DNA from: Brachypodius melanocephalos
Taxonomy: Eukaryota > Chordata > Aves > Passeriformes > Pycnonotidae
Assembly (NCBI GenBank): GCA_013398615.1
Contig: VZSR01003803.1
Location: forward strand, 12,126,877 to 12,190,876
Direction of reading: 5' to 3'
Length of the DNA stretch: 64,000 bases
The notes beneath the pieces are model-generated. The model made no database searches. It had not been told where the DNA came from and was given only the letters and a program-made list of their open reading frames with translations. The position numbers and the translations under genes were made by a program. Below, piece after piece: positions 36,101-49,014 of the stretch; position 1 is the first letter of the stretch; the number at the start of each line of letters is the position of its first letter.

Positions 36101-39100
36101 CTGGTGAGTTCCACAGTAACATCGTGATTATTGCAGAAAAAAGGTTTGATTTTGCTTCTTTAGGTAGTGAGGTGATGTGGGTTATGATTCATAGTTTGTA
36201 CTTCAGGATGACGAGGAGACCGTGGCTGCAGAGTTTGCTGGGTTGATGCAGAATTGCTGCTCACCAGCTAAACCCCAACCATGGCAGCACAAACCTGGGT
36301 CCTGCTAGCACTGCACTTGGTGACCCAGCCTGACACAGTCTATTTTCACACCTCTCCAATGACCATCACTGTAGAAACTCATCCAGCATGACTAGCAAGC
36401 TGAGAACAGACTCTCTTCCTTGGGGAAGGGATAGAGCCACAAGCCAGGCTTCCCTATGGAGAAAGAGTGATCAGATTGATACTTAGCCTGAGTTACGTGA
36501 AATTAAAATTTCTTGTGGACAAAAATAGAAAACAAATTATATAAGTGAAGCAAAAACTGAGAGTCAGTTCCTTTATTAAAGCCAAAATCAGTAAATGGAA
36601 GGCAAGATGAGTCCTTGGTTCTTCTTCATGTAGACGTGAACAGGACTCGTCCATTTTTCTACCTGTTGTTGTCTACAAAATTGTCACTTTTCTTATGTGC
36701 AAGCAATGCTGCAGTGATCCAGGCTGTGCCCTTTGGCTTTCAATCCTTGCCATGTGCACTGCCTGGGGAATGAAGCAGCTGCTTCCCGACTGGGCTGCGC
36801 TTTCCTCAGGGAACTTGGTAGCATTTATGTTCTCGAATCTTCCTGGCTTTTAGTTTGGTTCTGGATGAGGTTTAAGGTGTTGATTTTCAACTTAAAATAG
36901 TTTGCATCTTAGTGGTGAACTTGCTTGTCACAGTATGATACTGAGGGATCTCGGGTAACTGCCTTTATAGACGGAAAAAGGATGGAATTTCTGGTGAGGA
37001 TCTCATCACCAACACTTTCTCTCTCTTTTGTTTTACCCCAGATGATTTTCTATTATGGCTACTTTAGAATCTCATTTATTTTTCTGTGGAAGAACGTGGG
37101 GTTGCTTCTGTGTAAGGAAATGAAACATGCCTGGAACTTGTCTCAGTATGGAGTGGTCCATGTCCATGGCATTAACTTCTCACCCAGTGGCCAGTTGCTG
37201 ACTGTACTTCTTAGCCATGATATTTCCTGTACTAGGGAATATTTGGGAAGTTTCTCAATGACGTGGAGCAAACCTGTCTCAAGGAGCACTGCAATAAATT
37301 AACAGTCCAAGTGATTCAGTTCCACTAGTTGGGAGCATTTCCTGGCACTACTTAATTGGGATGACTGATTGCCGACAATTAGGGTAAGGTTTGCAGAAGA
37401 ACTAACGATTTTAAGTTCCTGGTAAGGTATTGCTGAAAATGATGATATTTCTAATTATTGGCTTGGAGACATCTGGGGAGAACTTTGGCACAAATAGGCA
37501 GCCTCATGTAAGAGAAGTGTGACCCAGAGCAAGATCTGTGGTCCTTGGGCATTTGGTCTGGGTGATGGCAGAAGAGGTGGGAGAGCATTTTTTCAGGGTG
37601 CTGATACATCTGTGACACATCACAGTTTGTTTGGCTGCACCCTGTGGGTTCCAGCGAGGAATGCTGGACCACCATGAGCAATGGCAAATTCAGAAAGGCT
37701 GGGGAGTCACTGGAGCAAGAAGATCCAGGTGATTTAGAGGAACTATTTCTGAAAAAGCAGCGAGCTGGAACCAGGCTGTGTCTCTGTGGCATATGGTTAG
37801 TGCTCTTGCTGAGAGCTTAAGTCAGGCAAGTCCAATACCTGTGCTGTCTGATCAGCATTGGATTTGACTCTAGGATTCAAAGTTCAGGAGCAACATGACA
37901 AATACAAAATACTGGAGGTCAGGAGAGACGCCATTTCAATTTATTTCAGGCATCCATCAGGAGTTCTTGTTGGTATTGTTGTTATTCTTTCATAAAGCTT
38001 ACCTGGGATTTTGTGCCCCAATCAGCTCCATTTATGTTTAGAAGGGCAAGGATGAGGGAGCTGCAGCTGTAGAGGGAATGGGGGAAGATGATATAAAAGT
38101 GGTCATTTGGATGTGCAGGTGTTTGGCAAAAGAGAGCTTTAAGGATTAAATTCTACTGGGAAATAAACCAGCAGCCAGCAGAACTCAATGCCTCGTGCTC
38201 CTGACAGAGGTCTCTGCCTCCAGCAGCAGATTCCCAGTAGCTTTGCACCCAGCCAATTGTTATGTGGTAATAATTCCAAAGTTTCTTTAAAAAGAAAACT
38301 TTTCCTCTTGCCTAAGGGCAAGAACTGACTTGTCTTGTGGGTTTCATTAGTAACTATTACATTTTGGTTCTACTGTAACATAAAGTAAACCCCAGAAATT
38401 TAGGTTAAAGCCTGACTTTTATTAGTCCAGATGTTATAAAAAATACGGAGTAGCAAACAGCTTTCTCTTTTCTAGCCTTGTAGAAGGTTGGGGTATGTTC
38501 TATTTCAGGTAACACAGGATGTCTCTCAAGATTTCATTAATGTGAGGTTTACTTCATAAAAAAATATGATACTGTCTTTGGATCTTGAACATGGTCATGC
38601 TGAGCTTTCCTGAACACCTCTGCACCCTGCATTTCAAACACACATCTGGGTGACATTTCCAGAAACCACTTCAGATTCCTAAATTGGGGAAAAGAGAGCT
38701 GAGCATTGTCTTACTTTTGTTGATTAAAGGTCAGAGGGAAAATGTTATTAGGAGGAGCTCAGAAGGGTCATTCATCCTCTGTATTTTACAGCAGGATAAA
38801 AAATACTTGAAAATCTCTGGACACAGCTTTAGGAGTTCCAGAGCCTTTTAGCAGTTGGGATAATAACAATCATATTCTCTGACTGATGGCAGATTAGGAA
38901 AAGTCTTGACTGGGAATTGACAGGCCCCTACTAGTCAGGGTTCTTTTTTGTGGCTGGACCATATCTGAACCAGCCTCTGGGAGTCAATTTGGCAGCTAGT
39001 TTGTGACTTAGGAGAGTCAAATGCAGCATTAGCATTTTTACTCTCTGGAATTGACACGCAGCTCAGTGTGCTATGGGGGTTTTTTGTCTGTTCATGGGTG

Positions 39101-40377
39101 GTTTTGGTTTGGTTTTTGTTTGTTTTATTGTAGTAGGGATTACAGTCTTTCTGACTGTAGTGTCTCGAAAATGTTTGGAAAATTATTTATTTTTCCTTTT
39201 CTTTTTTTGCTCCTTGGTTGGATCAACTAGTAAAAAAACCCCCAAAATAATTATAATTGAATCCCTGGGTAAATAGAAATTCTTTATCTTCAGATGTGTT
39301 CAATAGTGTTTTAGGCCTGGGGATGTTCCTGATGTACCTCTGTATTTGTTGCAGGCTGTACAGACCATCAAAAGGTGCACAAGTGTTTTGCAAATGTATG
39401 GAGAGAGCAGTGACACACAGCCAGTTCCTGAATTATGAATGGGGAGGGTGGGTTTACAGAAGCCCAAACACAGTTTAAAAAGATCCAAAGGGAAAACTTT
39501 GTTAGGCAGAATTTGTGTACTCCTTTTGGACTCTGAGCAGTGCAACTACCACAGAGTGATACAGCATATTTAAGAAAGAGGAGACTTTAATAAAACCTGC
39601 TTCTATCTCTCCTTTTGGAAAGAGCACAGCTCATGTCATGATGTTACAACTAGAGTACTTTTAAAAGAAACTGGGTTTTAATTGCAGGTCTCAACCTGAA
39701 AGCATCTACTGCTGCTTAGCTTATCCCATGCTGCAAGTATATAGCCTGTGGGAGTGGAACAGCAGGACTTGCATTGATCTGAGAGCACTGGAGTTAATAA
39801 ACTTTGTAGGGCACTTTGGGTGGTTGCCTATCAAAAACCATGTTTGACATTTCGTCTCTCAGCAGCACAACCAGAACTCAAGGGATGAGGGAGCTGTAAG
39901 AGATCCCCTTGTGCCAGGTTACTGCCTGCTTCTTGGCCATTTAGATGCTCTTCTTTTTTTTCATGCATTTTATAATAGAATGAGAAATCAGGTAAATACC
40001 ACACGGCATTTCAGTGTATGTGGAGATTTGTGTTCAAACTGTAGTAGTGGTAGGTCAGAGACTGCTGTTTACAGCACTGCTTGATTAGAGGGAAAGACTT
40101 TTTTTCAGAAATCATCCAACAAAATGTAGCTCTGTGGTACTGTCATCACTTGAAGCAAGGAATCAGCCCTAATCCTTTCAGACCAAGCTGACAGCAATTT
40201 ACAAAATGCAGCCCTGTTAGTGTGATGCTTGCAAAGTTTTCTTCCTTTCATCTATTCAGTAAGCTTTAGATTTTCATTTTTCTGTAACTTGCATTTGATT
40301 CTGGGGCTTCAGCTTACATCAGTCACAGGCTTTCAAACTCTGTATCTTTAGTCCCATTTTGATGACTTTTACTGCAG
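30165..40377. other. unique non-coding stretch, about 10 kb
   Basis: No gene, CR1 or LTR recognised. Simple features are an A16 run at 30446-30461, an inverted repeat AAGATGCA-GGC-TGCATCTT at 32546-32564, and a pyrimidine-rich zone at about 33700-34500. Open frames reach 125 codons (36925-37302, plus strand) but have no domain, conserved cysteine pattern or splice context I recognise. Confidence 0.45.
32546..32564. repeat. near-palindrome with 8-bp arms
   Basis: AAGATGCA and TGCATCTT are exact reverse complements separated by GGC. No flanking structure explains it, and it may be chance. Confidence 0.6.
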
Positions 40378-40628
40378 GCCAACAGCCTGGATCAGCCCTG
40401 GTGTGGCCAGCAGGAGCAGGGCAGTGACCGTCCCCCTGTGCTGGGCACTGCTGAGGCCACACCTCAAATCCTGTGTTCAGTTCTGGGCCCCTCAGTGCAA
40501 GAAAGACATTGAGGGGCTGGAGCGTGTCCAGAGAAGGGCAACGGAGCTGGGGAAGGGTCTGGAGCACAAGGGCTGTGAGGAGCAGCTGAGGGAGCTGGGG
40601 GTGCTCAGCCTGGAGAAAAGGAGGCTTG
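40378..40628 (+). mobile_element. CR1 LINE ORF2 fragment lacking its 3' tail
   Basis: Sense CR1 sequence begins at 'GCCAACAGCCTGGATCAGCC' and encodes the ORF2 carboxy terminus, visible as LRPHLKSCVQFWAPQCKK and then EEQLRELGVLSLEKRRLG. Similarity stops abruptly after 'AAAAGGAGGCTTGGG' near 40628, and no 3' UTR or terminal octamer follows. CR1 copies are usually truncated at the 5' end only, so loss of the 3' end implies a later deletion or rearrangement. The retained frame is open for about 75 codons, but it is a fragment. Confidence 0.88.
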
Positions 40629-42000
40629 GGACCAGATCAAACATTTCTGTCATTCCCCATAGATCTCCATCCTTCCTTCTGGTCAACACAGGAACTGTAC
40701 ATCAAAAGAGGATAGAAGTTCAAAAGCCAGCAGAGATCTTGGGAAGTTGGACAGGCATCCAGGATCAAGCAATTGAGGACTTCCCATAATATAAGGAACA
40801 GAAGTAATCAGGAAGGGATGTGATATGCATTCAGAGCACTTATCTTCCTGAACATGCTCTTTTCTGAAAATATATTTGTCCTAAACAATAAATACAACAC
40901 TTTAAGGTTGTCATTTGGTCATATAACTACTACCATTGCCTGTGATGAAAAAGAATTGCACATTTGAATGTAAGTTTGACCCAGTGAGGTGATCATGGGT
41001 TGGTATACATAAGGCTGCAACTCTGGGATGAGTTGAGGGAGAATTGCCTGGTTCTGTGGCATGACAGGAGAGAGCTGGAATGGCTGTGTCGTGCATTGAC
41101 CATCAGATGCAGTACAATGTTCTGCATTTGCCCCTCACTGGACAGATATTACTGTCACAGCCCAGAGGTTTACTCAGCTTCCCCAAAAATTAAACCAAAG
41201 GGGCCTTTTGATGGCCTAAAGTATCTGTAGTCACGGAACCTTAGCATTAACTTCAGCAGCCCAGCTGTACCGAAAAAATAGAGATGGCTCCATAAGCATA
41301 AGATCTTCTGTAGCATTTTCACTACTGCCTGGGCTGTTCAAAGACCAAGGTGCCATAAAGTAGCATGACCCAGAAAAGGAACCATGGGCTGTGTACAAAT
41401 CACTCTGTGGATCCTTGCAGCCATAGGGTCCCGTACTGCAGAAAGCAAAACTAGCTAAACATTATCATCAGTAAATAAACAGCCAAAATACCAGTGCAAG
41501 AGCCACAGCTCGTTACCCCTGTAAATTGCTGCTCCAGAGAAATATCACAGAGTAAGCATAAAAATAACTGAACATGGTTTTGTTGAGCTCACTCACTCGT
41601 ATTGCCCCAGCACAGAGGAAAAAAGGAAAAAAACACATCTATTTGCAAATCCACCCAAACACTGCACAGTCATGTTTACACTACGTGACTTGCTTATGAC
41701 TGGAACCTAGCACAGAAATTCCAGCTTCTTAGCTGGATTTAGGTAGCAACACAATTTAGGTTCAAGTGTATCAAGCAACAGTAGGAAAATAGAGAAAGCT
41801 TGTTTTTTGATTTTTTTAAAATTTCATTTAGATATATGGTCAGGTTCTTTACTGTGCACTGTCAAAAAGAGGATACAAAACAGAAGACAGATTTGCCAAC
41901 TGGTTTTTCAGCAACACCTGTTGTTGAAAAATTTATCTAAGCCCATTTGAGACAGAGATAATTTGACTGGTTTGCCTCTCTATTTTAGCACATCAGATTT
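40629..42000. other. unique non-coding stretch between CR1 fragments
   Basis: No gene recognised. The neighbouring CR1 at 42001 begins with 3' UTR sequence, which is what the 40378-40628 copy lacks. The two could be the separated halves of one insertion, with about 1.4 kb between them. Confidence 0.35.
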
Positions 42001-42263
42001 GACAGGACAAGAGGAAATGTCCTCAAGATATGCCAAGGTAGGTTTAGATTAGATATTAGATTTTTTTTTTTTTAATGGAAAGGGTTATGAAGCATTGTGA
42101 CAAACTTCCCAGGGAACTGGTGGAGTCTCCATCCCTGGATGGAGATGCATGGATATAGCACCTGAGGCCATGGTTTAATGGTGGATATGGTGGTGGTGCT
42201 TGATTGGTAACAGGGCTTGATGAACTTAAAGGTGTTTTCCCACATTAACAATTCCGTGATTCT
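42001..42263 (+). mobile_element. CR1 LINE 3' UTR, sense
   Basis: It begins with 'TTTGACAGGACAAGAGGAAA', continues through 'GGTAGGTTTAGATTAGATATTAGA', a T13 run (42061-42073), 'GGAACTGGTGGAGTCTCCATC', 'ATGGTTTAATGGTGGATATGG' and ends at the terminal CCGTGATTCT. The T-run replaces part of the usual sequence, probably by slippage. No coding sequence remains. Confidence 0.88.
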
Positions 42264-43227
42264 AAATTATGTTGGTGCCTAGATGCAGAACTGAAAACAA
42301 CTGAGGCAAACGTATGTCCTTTTCTTTTTCTCAATTATTTCTATACCCAGACTAATTTCAGAATTCTGGAGTGGTTGAACTTACTTTCTTTAAAATGATC
42401 TAATCTCTGTAAGACCTCTGGTAATTTTTGCAGGAAGATTCAGAGACCTATTTCTTATTTCTATATTTCCTCGCTTATCTGAAAACAAGAGACTTCTTAA
42501 CGACCATAAAGCTACCTTCCAGATCCGATGTAATAAAGACAGCTCTCTTTCAGGAAAGGAGATACTTTTTCCTTTTATCTAAATAGCTTCTCTAACATTT
42601 GTCTTTACTGAGTATGAGCTGCTCACAGTTGTCTCTTCGTTCATTTCTCTCTCTAAACTCTATTTAGGTATGCTCTCTATAGCTTGGTTGCCATTTCAAT
42701 CACAGTGCCCAGTGGGCATGTTATGTCAATACTGATATTTGCAGTCTTCTCTATCAGTGTGTGTTTTATTGAACAATTTGATACCAATTGCAAAAGTTAG
42801 GCCTCTGTGCCTTATGAATGTTTTATTCTCCATCACCCACCAAGTGACATAACTTTGGGATTACAGAATGAATGTGTACAGACATTTTTGCTGTTCTTTT
42901 GCATTTCATTTCTAGTTGAATAAAGAGGAGGAATAGTTTACTGACTACAGCAGTAAGAAAAGTGGTCTTTTGGGGAAGTGAGTTCAATTATTGGCACTGC
43001 CAAAACAATTCTCTGGTTTTATCTGCCCTGCCCAAGAGCATATGATGCAGAGGTCCTTGATCAAGCTAATTCCTAAAGCAAACCTCCAGAGCTGTCCCAG
43101 AATAACAACTGTCCTCTACTCCCAGACCTCTGCATCATGCCGTGCTGAGCAGCTGAAGGTGTGGCTGAAGTGTCCTTTCACACTTTCTCTGAGTGATTCC
43201 CATTTTCTCACAGGTAGATCCTTACTC
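42264..43227. other. unique non-coding stretch
   Basis: No gene or transposon recognised between two CR1 tails. Confidence 0.4.
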
Positions 43228-43434
43228 ACAAGTAGGGAAACACATTTTTATTGTGATGGTGAGCAAGCAACAGCACAGGCTGTCCAGGGAGGTTCTGGAG
43301 TCTCCACCCTTGAGAACACACAAAAGCTAGATGACATGATCTTGGGCAACCAACTTTAGATGTTCCTTCTTGAGCAGGGGAGCTGGATTAGATGACCTTT
43401 GGAGGTCCATTCAACCTCAAACGTTCCGTGATTC
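43228..43434 (+). mobile_element. CR1 LINE 3' UTR, sense, short
   Basis: The blocks 'AGTAGGGAAACACATTTTTA', 'CAGGCTGTCCAGGGAGGTTC', 'TGGAGTCTCCACCCTTGAG', 'TTCTTGAGCAGGGGAGCTGG', 'GATGACCTTTGGAGGTCC' and the terminal CCGTGATTC follow the CR1 3' UTR order. It is 5'-truncated and non-coding. Confidence 0.9.
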
Positions 43435-43687
43435 ATCAAGGAGCCAGTAGTTATCTACTTTAGCTGAAGATAACTCCTCTCCAGGCTCTATGGGGTTGAT
43501 GAACTGTATCTCCATCAACAGTAACAGGAGCCTTGATACCTTCCTGGCTCTGAGTCAGCAATGTCTGAATGTATATGTTGGAATCTGGAGCCGAAATTCT
43601 TGTGTACCTCAGCTCTGTGTCAGTGAGATGGTGACGATACATTGTCCCTTTCTGACAGAAGTGTTGTTAGAGAAAAATTTTTAGTAT

Positions 43688-43884
43688 TGGAAGAGCTGTA
43701 GCACTGCTAAAGAAGCTCATGACATTTACCTTACAATGACTATTAGCTGAAGTGCCATAATTGCTAACTAATTCTGAACAATTGAGGGTGAACACTTCAT
43801 CAATACACATTTGCAAAGCCAACATATGCAAGTTTTGGTGTGAGGTGGAAGAGCTGTAATGCTGCTTGAAGTATGGCATTTAGA
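43688..43884. repeat. diverged direct repeat, 158-bp period
   Basis: TGGAAGAGCTGTA occurs at 43688-43700 and 43846-43858, and each copy is followed by a related stretch ending near GACATTTA or GGCATTTA. Similarity covers roughly 40 bp. It could be remains of an old local duplication or chance. Confidence 0.4.
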
Positions 43885-44467
43885 AGGGGTCAAGAGAAGC
43901 TGAATCTTATCTAAAAACAGAGAGAGTGTGACTAATGTGAACAAGTCACACTTGGGCCCTTAGCCAGATGGAGTAAGTCAATGGGAGGCTTCAAAATGCA
44001 GTTTAGTGAGCACTGGTGTGCAGCTTGAGCAAGTCTTGTGTCAGTAGTGCTATCTCCTTTTATTTTTTACATCTGATGAAAGACAAGGCTTCTCCAAGCT
44101 TAATATTGCTCTGTTAATTAGCTAATATATGAGCAGATGTTAACTGCTTCAGAAGTGCCAAACCTTTCTGTTGTTATTCACTTCAATGTCAGATGTGTCT
44201 AGATGGTGTTTTTCAGAGCAATGGGCAGGGTTTGAATCCTTAGAGGTGCCACTGTTACTGGGTTGAACTGCAGCTGTGTGCTTAAATCTCTACACTGAGC
44301 TTCAAAAATTGCCCTCAAGGCAGGGCTGTATTCTGACACTTCTGTGTGTGAAGAAAAGACAGCACTCACAGAGTGCTGCAGGATATGGACCATAGCTAAT
44401 TAACACTGCCTCATTAATCTCATCCAGCTGAGAAAAAGGACTGGTTCCTATCACGTTTTCAAATCAT

Positions 44468-44816
44468 CACAGAATCATGGAATGATTTAGCTTGGAAAAG
44501 TCCTCTAAGGTCATTCAGTCCAGCCATAAATCTGATATTGTCAGGTGAAACCTCTACACATCTTTTAAATACCTCCAGGGATGTGGCTCCACCACTTTCT
44601 TGGGTAGCCTATTCCTGTTCTCGACAACTTTTTCCATCAAAAATATTTTCCTGTTCTCAAAAACTTTTTCCATCAAAAATATTTTCCTGGTGTCCAATCT
44701 AAACCTCTCCTGACACAACTTCAAGTCATTTCCTCTTGTCTTGTTGCCTGGAAGAAGAGACCAATGCCCCATCTGGCTACAGCCTCCTTTCAGGCAGTGG
44801 TAGAGGGCAAATGGGG
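44468..44816 (-). mobile_element. CR1 LINE 3' end, antisense, with internal tandem duplication
   Basis: Antisense CR1 begins with the terminal octamer region ('CAGAATCATGGAATGATTT'), then the 'AAAGTCCTCTAAGGTCATTC' block, 'CTCCAGGGATGTGGCTCCACC', 'AACCTCTCCTGACACAACTT' and 'CAGCCTCCTTTCAGGCAGTGG', fading after 'GAGGGCAAATGGGGAC'. A 36-bp segment is duplicated within it. On the minus strand it reads in normal CR1 order. It is 5'-truncated and without a functional frame. Confidence 0.9.
44614..44685. repeat. 36-bp tandem duplication inside the CR1
   Basis: Units at 44614-44649 and 44650-44685 both begin CCTGTTCTC and share ACTTTTTCCATCAAAAATATTTT-type sequence, differing at two positions. A third partial start (CCTGG) follows. 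The rest of the CR1 is single-copy, so the duplication most likely arose after insertion. Confidence 0.88.
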
Positions 44817-47800
44817 ACACACCACTGGGGTGGATGCTTCTCTTGCCATCTTGGTGTGGCAGTGGGGAGGTGCCACACATAGCAAAAGAAATGGTGTGCC
44901 TCTGGGGCTGAAATGAGATGGACTGAGAAGGTCCTTAGGTGGCCCTTGTGAAGTGCAGTAGGGAACATCTCTGAGTAATGGAGACTTGCAGAATACGTCA
45001 GGGTGCCTGAACGCTTCCAATTTTGCCTGAAATGAAGACTTCCACCATATGTTCTGCAACGCTACATTGGCTGTTGATTAAGTTTGTTTGCAATTAGGTT
45101 TCTAATGATTTTTTCTTCCCTTTTACTTTTTTGTCACTTGCATTAGGTACTTGGTTTTTTATGACACTATTGCACATGTGCTTGAATGTTCTGGCTTGTG
45201 CAGAGGCTTTTTCTGCATTGCTTGTTCTGTGATTTTTCTTTACAGAGCTGCAAGTTCACATTAACATCAGTGAGTATCCTGACATATTTGCATTTTGTGA
45301 TTTAAACATGAATGAACAGATCCTTTTACTGATGTGCTCAGAGACATCGGTGAGGGATGTGGTACAGCAATCCGGGTGATGAAGATTTGTTATGACATTC
45401 TTCCTAAATTATTGAATCTGTCTTGCTCTATGCTAATTAGATCTCTCTGTTTGGTGATAAAACCAGACCTGGCAGAAAATGGGAACTTAATTGCTTTCAT
45501 GAAACATTTAGACAATAATAGACCTAAGAACAAGTAGTTACCTGGATTTGCAATGCAGAAGTCTTACAATCTCCTTTATTTTTAAGCAGTTGTAAAATTA
45601 GTTAATAAATGAGCAATAATTGCTATATATTTGGACTTAAACAATTTCATGCAGCATCTTCTGGATTTTTGCAGTTAACAAGTAGTTTGGATTAACTTTA
45701 TTATAAAGATAATGGCATAATATGAAAATAAAAAATGTGTGCTCTAATGAATCAAAATGGATTAAATTATTGAGAAGCTTGTATGGGATTTTATTTGATC
45801 CAATTTCTTTGAATATTTTGCTTAATGATCTCAAAGAGACAGGAAACTGCCTGATAATGAAAGTAGCAGTGTTATTGAGACCAGAGAATAAATAGAGATA
45901 ATAAATCCTACAAAGGGGTCTAGACCCACTAGAAATTTGAGCAGAGAATAACGAACTGAAATAAAACATTAGAGATGCTACGCTAAATACAAAGCCCAGG
46001 AATCTGCAAGAGTAGAAACTGAAAAGAAAAAAATGGAAGAGAATTTAGAAAATAATGAGAAAATACATTTGACTTCTGTAGAGATGGGTGCACAGAAAAG
46101 ATTAAAAGGGCAATTCCCCCGCCCTGCTTTGGGACGGGAAGGTCTGGGGTCGAGGCTGTTGTATTCTCATGTGTTGGTTCACGTGAAATCTGTATCACAG
46201 TTCAGAAATCAGCTTTACCAGGACAACGTGGGAGCTGTGAATCTTGCCTGCTGACACATTTCTGCAAACAGGTTCTGCTGAAATGCTCCAGAGGCACTGC
46301 ACTTTGGTACAAGCCTTGTGTGCAAGGTGTCTTGGGAGGGAGAGCAAGCATTTTTCTGTGAAGCTTTGAAAGGTATGAGCTGAAAGGATCAAATGCACCA
46401 CTAGCAAGACCAAATTCCAGCCTGTCAGATTCAGCTCAGTAGTTTCAAGAGCATTTTAAGGAGCAAATGAAAAAGAGATCCAAACTAAAACATCAAAACC
46501 AAATGCTCCACATCTGTTTGGATTCATGTATAGACCATGTGCTCAGTTTTTCTGTAAGGAGAGAAGCTACACACTGGATGTGAACACTTCCCAAGTGGTG
46601 GCAAAGACCTCTTGATTTTTCCCCATTATATAGTCCCAGGATCTCTTTAACTGAAGAGTGTTGGGTTTTAGCCTCTTTTTTCTTCACTGACTTCACAAGT
46701 CCCATTCTCTTCCACTCCTACAGCTGGCCAAGGTCATCTCAGTAGAAAGGCAAACCTGCTCCTCAGAGGAATATGGGTGAGCATGCTGGTGATGTGCCAT
46801 TGTAGGGTATTAGGTCTGGGTCCAACCTGGACCACAAAGGATCATTAGCAGAAGAGAAGCTCTCTTTCTACCCCCTATCAACAGAATGTCATTGTGTGCT
46901 TTTTGACTGTGATTTCCAAATCGATTAAGAAGGATGTTTCTGACATTATTTCAATCAAGATATGGTGACAAACTGGTATTTTCCATTTGCATCTCCTTTT
47001 ACCCATCACTTTGCAGGCATGGTAGCGCATCGCTTAGTCTCTCCACGTGCTGAATTTCAACTCCGTACTTTCAGAAGGTACCAGGTGGGGACAGCCTCAG
47101 AGCTGTTCCGAGTTCCCTCTAGTGCAGTGGGGATGTCTGTTTGCTCTGCACAAAAATGCAAGGATTTACATTAATCCTTAAAACCTTTTCTTTAAATAGA
47201 AGTTAAAAGGTAACTGCAACACGATTCACAATAGCAGCTAGTCACATTATTCTTGTGTGAGGAAAAAGGAGTGGACATAAGGAATAGTTGTCAGATTTTC
47301 AGTCCCTGGGCTGGTGCTCAATTGTGGCAGGAAAGGTGTGACCCTCTGTGAGACCTTTCAGTGCCTGCTAGGGGCTTGAAGTACGGTACCAGAGTGGAGT
47401 ATTTCAGCCTTCTGGGTAGCAAGGGCTGCCCTTGGCAGCTGCTGGTCACCTGTGGTCCGAGCATGGCAGAGAATGTCCCCAGTGTCCCAAGGCAGCGCCA
47501 GGGCCTGGCTGCACTGGCTGATGCACAGATGCAACTGTTCATCACTTCTTTGAACCCAGATGCCAGTGTCTATTTTAGGCGCTATAATGATTGGGTCAAA
47601 TCTTTATTTCTGTGTCTCTGACAGATCAAGGTGATGTTCTTTCTTGCTTCCAGGCTGAGGGTTATCCTCTGCTGCTTCCCAGAGTGAGGCCCTGTACTTA
47701 TTAGGGACAGTATATATGATAGTAATAAAAAAGTGTAATAAAGAAACTTGCAGCATGCTCTACCTAAAAGACCTTTTTACATTATTTTATTTCATCTTGG

Positions 47801-49014
47801 GAGAGCAGCATCTCCCAGAAAGCAGCTCAGAGACTGACTGTGCTCTCATGCCTTGCTGTCATTGCACATATAGCTAATTAAATTAAAGGTTGAGATTAAC
47901 CAACACAGAGGTCTCGTCTGTAGGGCTCAGTCCCACTCTTCCTGTTGTATCTCATTCCATCAATTTATTCAGTGTCATGTCTCATTACTCTGCAGCACTC
48001 ACTGCACCCTGAACAATGAGATGCAAGCGGTTCCTGCCATGCCCTGGCACTGCCACAGCAAGCAGCACTCGAGGGCATCAGCAGCTCACTGCCACGGCTG
48101 TAATGGCACCTCTAAAAAAAAAACTCACATCAGGAATGTTTGCTGGGATTACACAACTGAATTTGCTAATACACTTCCCTAGGAAGACATTTATTACAGA
48201 ACAGAACTGGAAGTGTGAGAACATTGCCTAATGCTTTTTTTTTTTTGGTCTATAATAAGCTGACTGAACTAAAATTTTACTACCCTGGAAAATGCGCTGT
48301 GCAGTTACTTTTTGTTTTACCTTGTCTGAAAATTGCCATTTTAGGGAATGGGCATTGGCTGTGCATACTTTTTCACTTAAAATAATTGCTGGTTATTTTC
48401 AAATAGCAATTTCTGCTGGTTTTGAGCTGGATTGAGAGGATAATAAGAGCAGGATGGTTCCTGCTCTTTCACCAGCTTGCACGTAATCCGTAATATTTTT
48501 GTTCCGTTTTTTGCTCACTGGTGTATTGTGCTGTCAACTGTAGGCCAGTCTGAATCTTCCATTCCTTAAGCAGATTTCCAGTTCTTTCAGTGAACAATGT
48601 TTCAGTAGCTCTTGTACACGGGGTCTATGCATGCAGATTTCTGCAACTGGCTAACCTGGATATTTCAGTTCTTCTGACTGCCTGTGCTAAGAGTTCCTTT
48701 AATGGTGTCAGCTGAGGTGTATCTGATAAGAAAAGTTCTATAACATCACTTTGTGCATTGAGGGAGGGAGGCTGGGCTATGTATTCTTAGGTGTATATAT
48801 CTGGATTGCTACCCAAAAACAGATTAGAATGATCCTGTGCAAAAGCAACTTGTGAAGAATGCTGATAAACTGCATTCCTGCAATCAATCAATCTTAATTT
48901 AAACATAAATGAGTAAAAAATGTTATATTGCTGAAATGACAAGAAAACAGCTCACACCAAACAATGACATACAAACAGAGTGCCATAGGCCATTATGAAG
49001 CAAAACTTTGCTCA
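44817..49014. other. unique non-coding stretch
   Basis: No gene recognised. It includes CpG-poor AT-rich blocks at about 45334-45600 and 47700-48010, a GGGAGA/TCTCCC inverted repeat at 47801-47818 and a T12 run at 48235-48246. The 47360-47620 interval is GC-richer with an open frame of 86 codons but no identifiable domain. Confidence 0.4.

Noticed and set aside
36925..37302. 125-codon plus-strand frame
   Set aside because: No domain or splice context. Hydrophobic runs reflect T-rich DNA.
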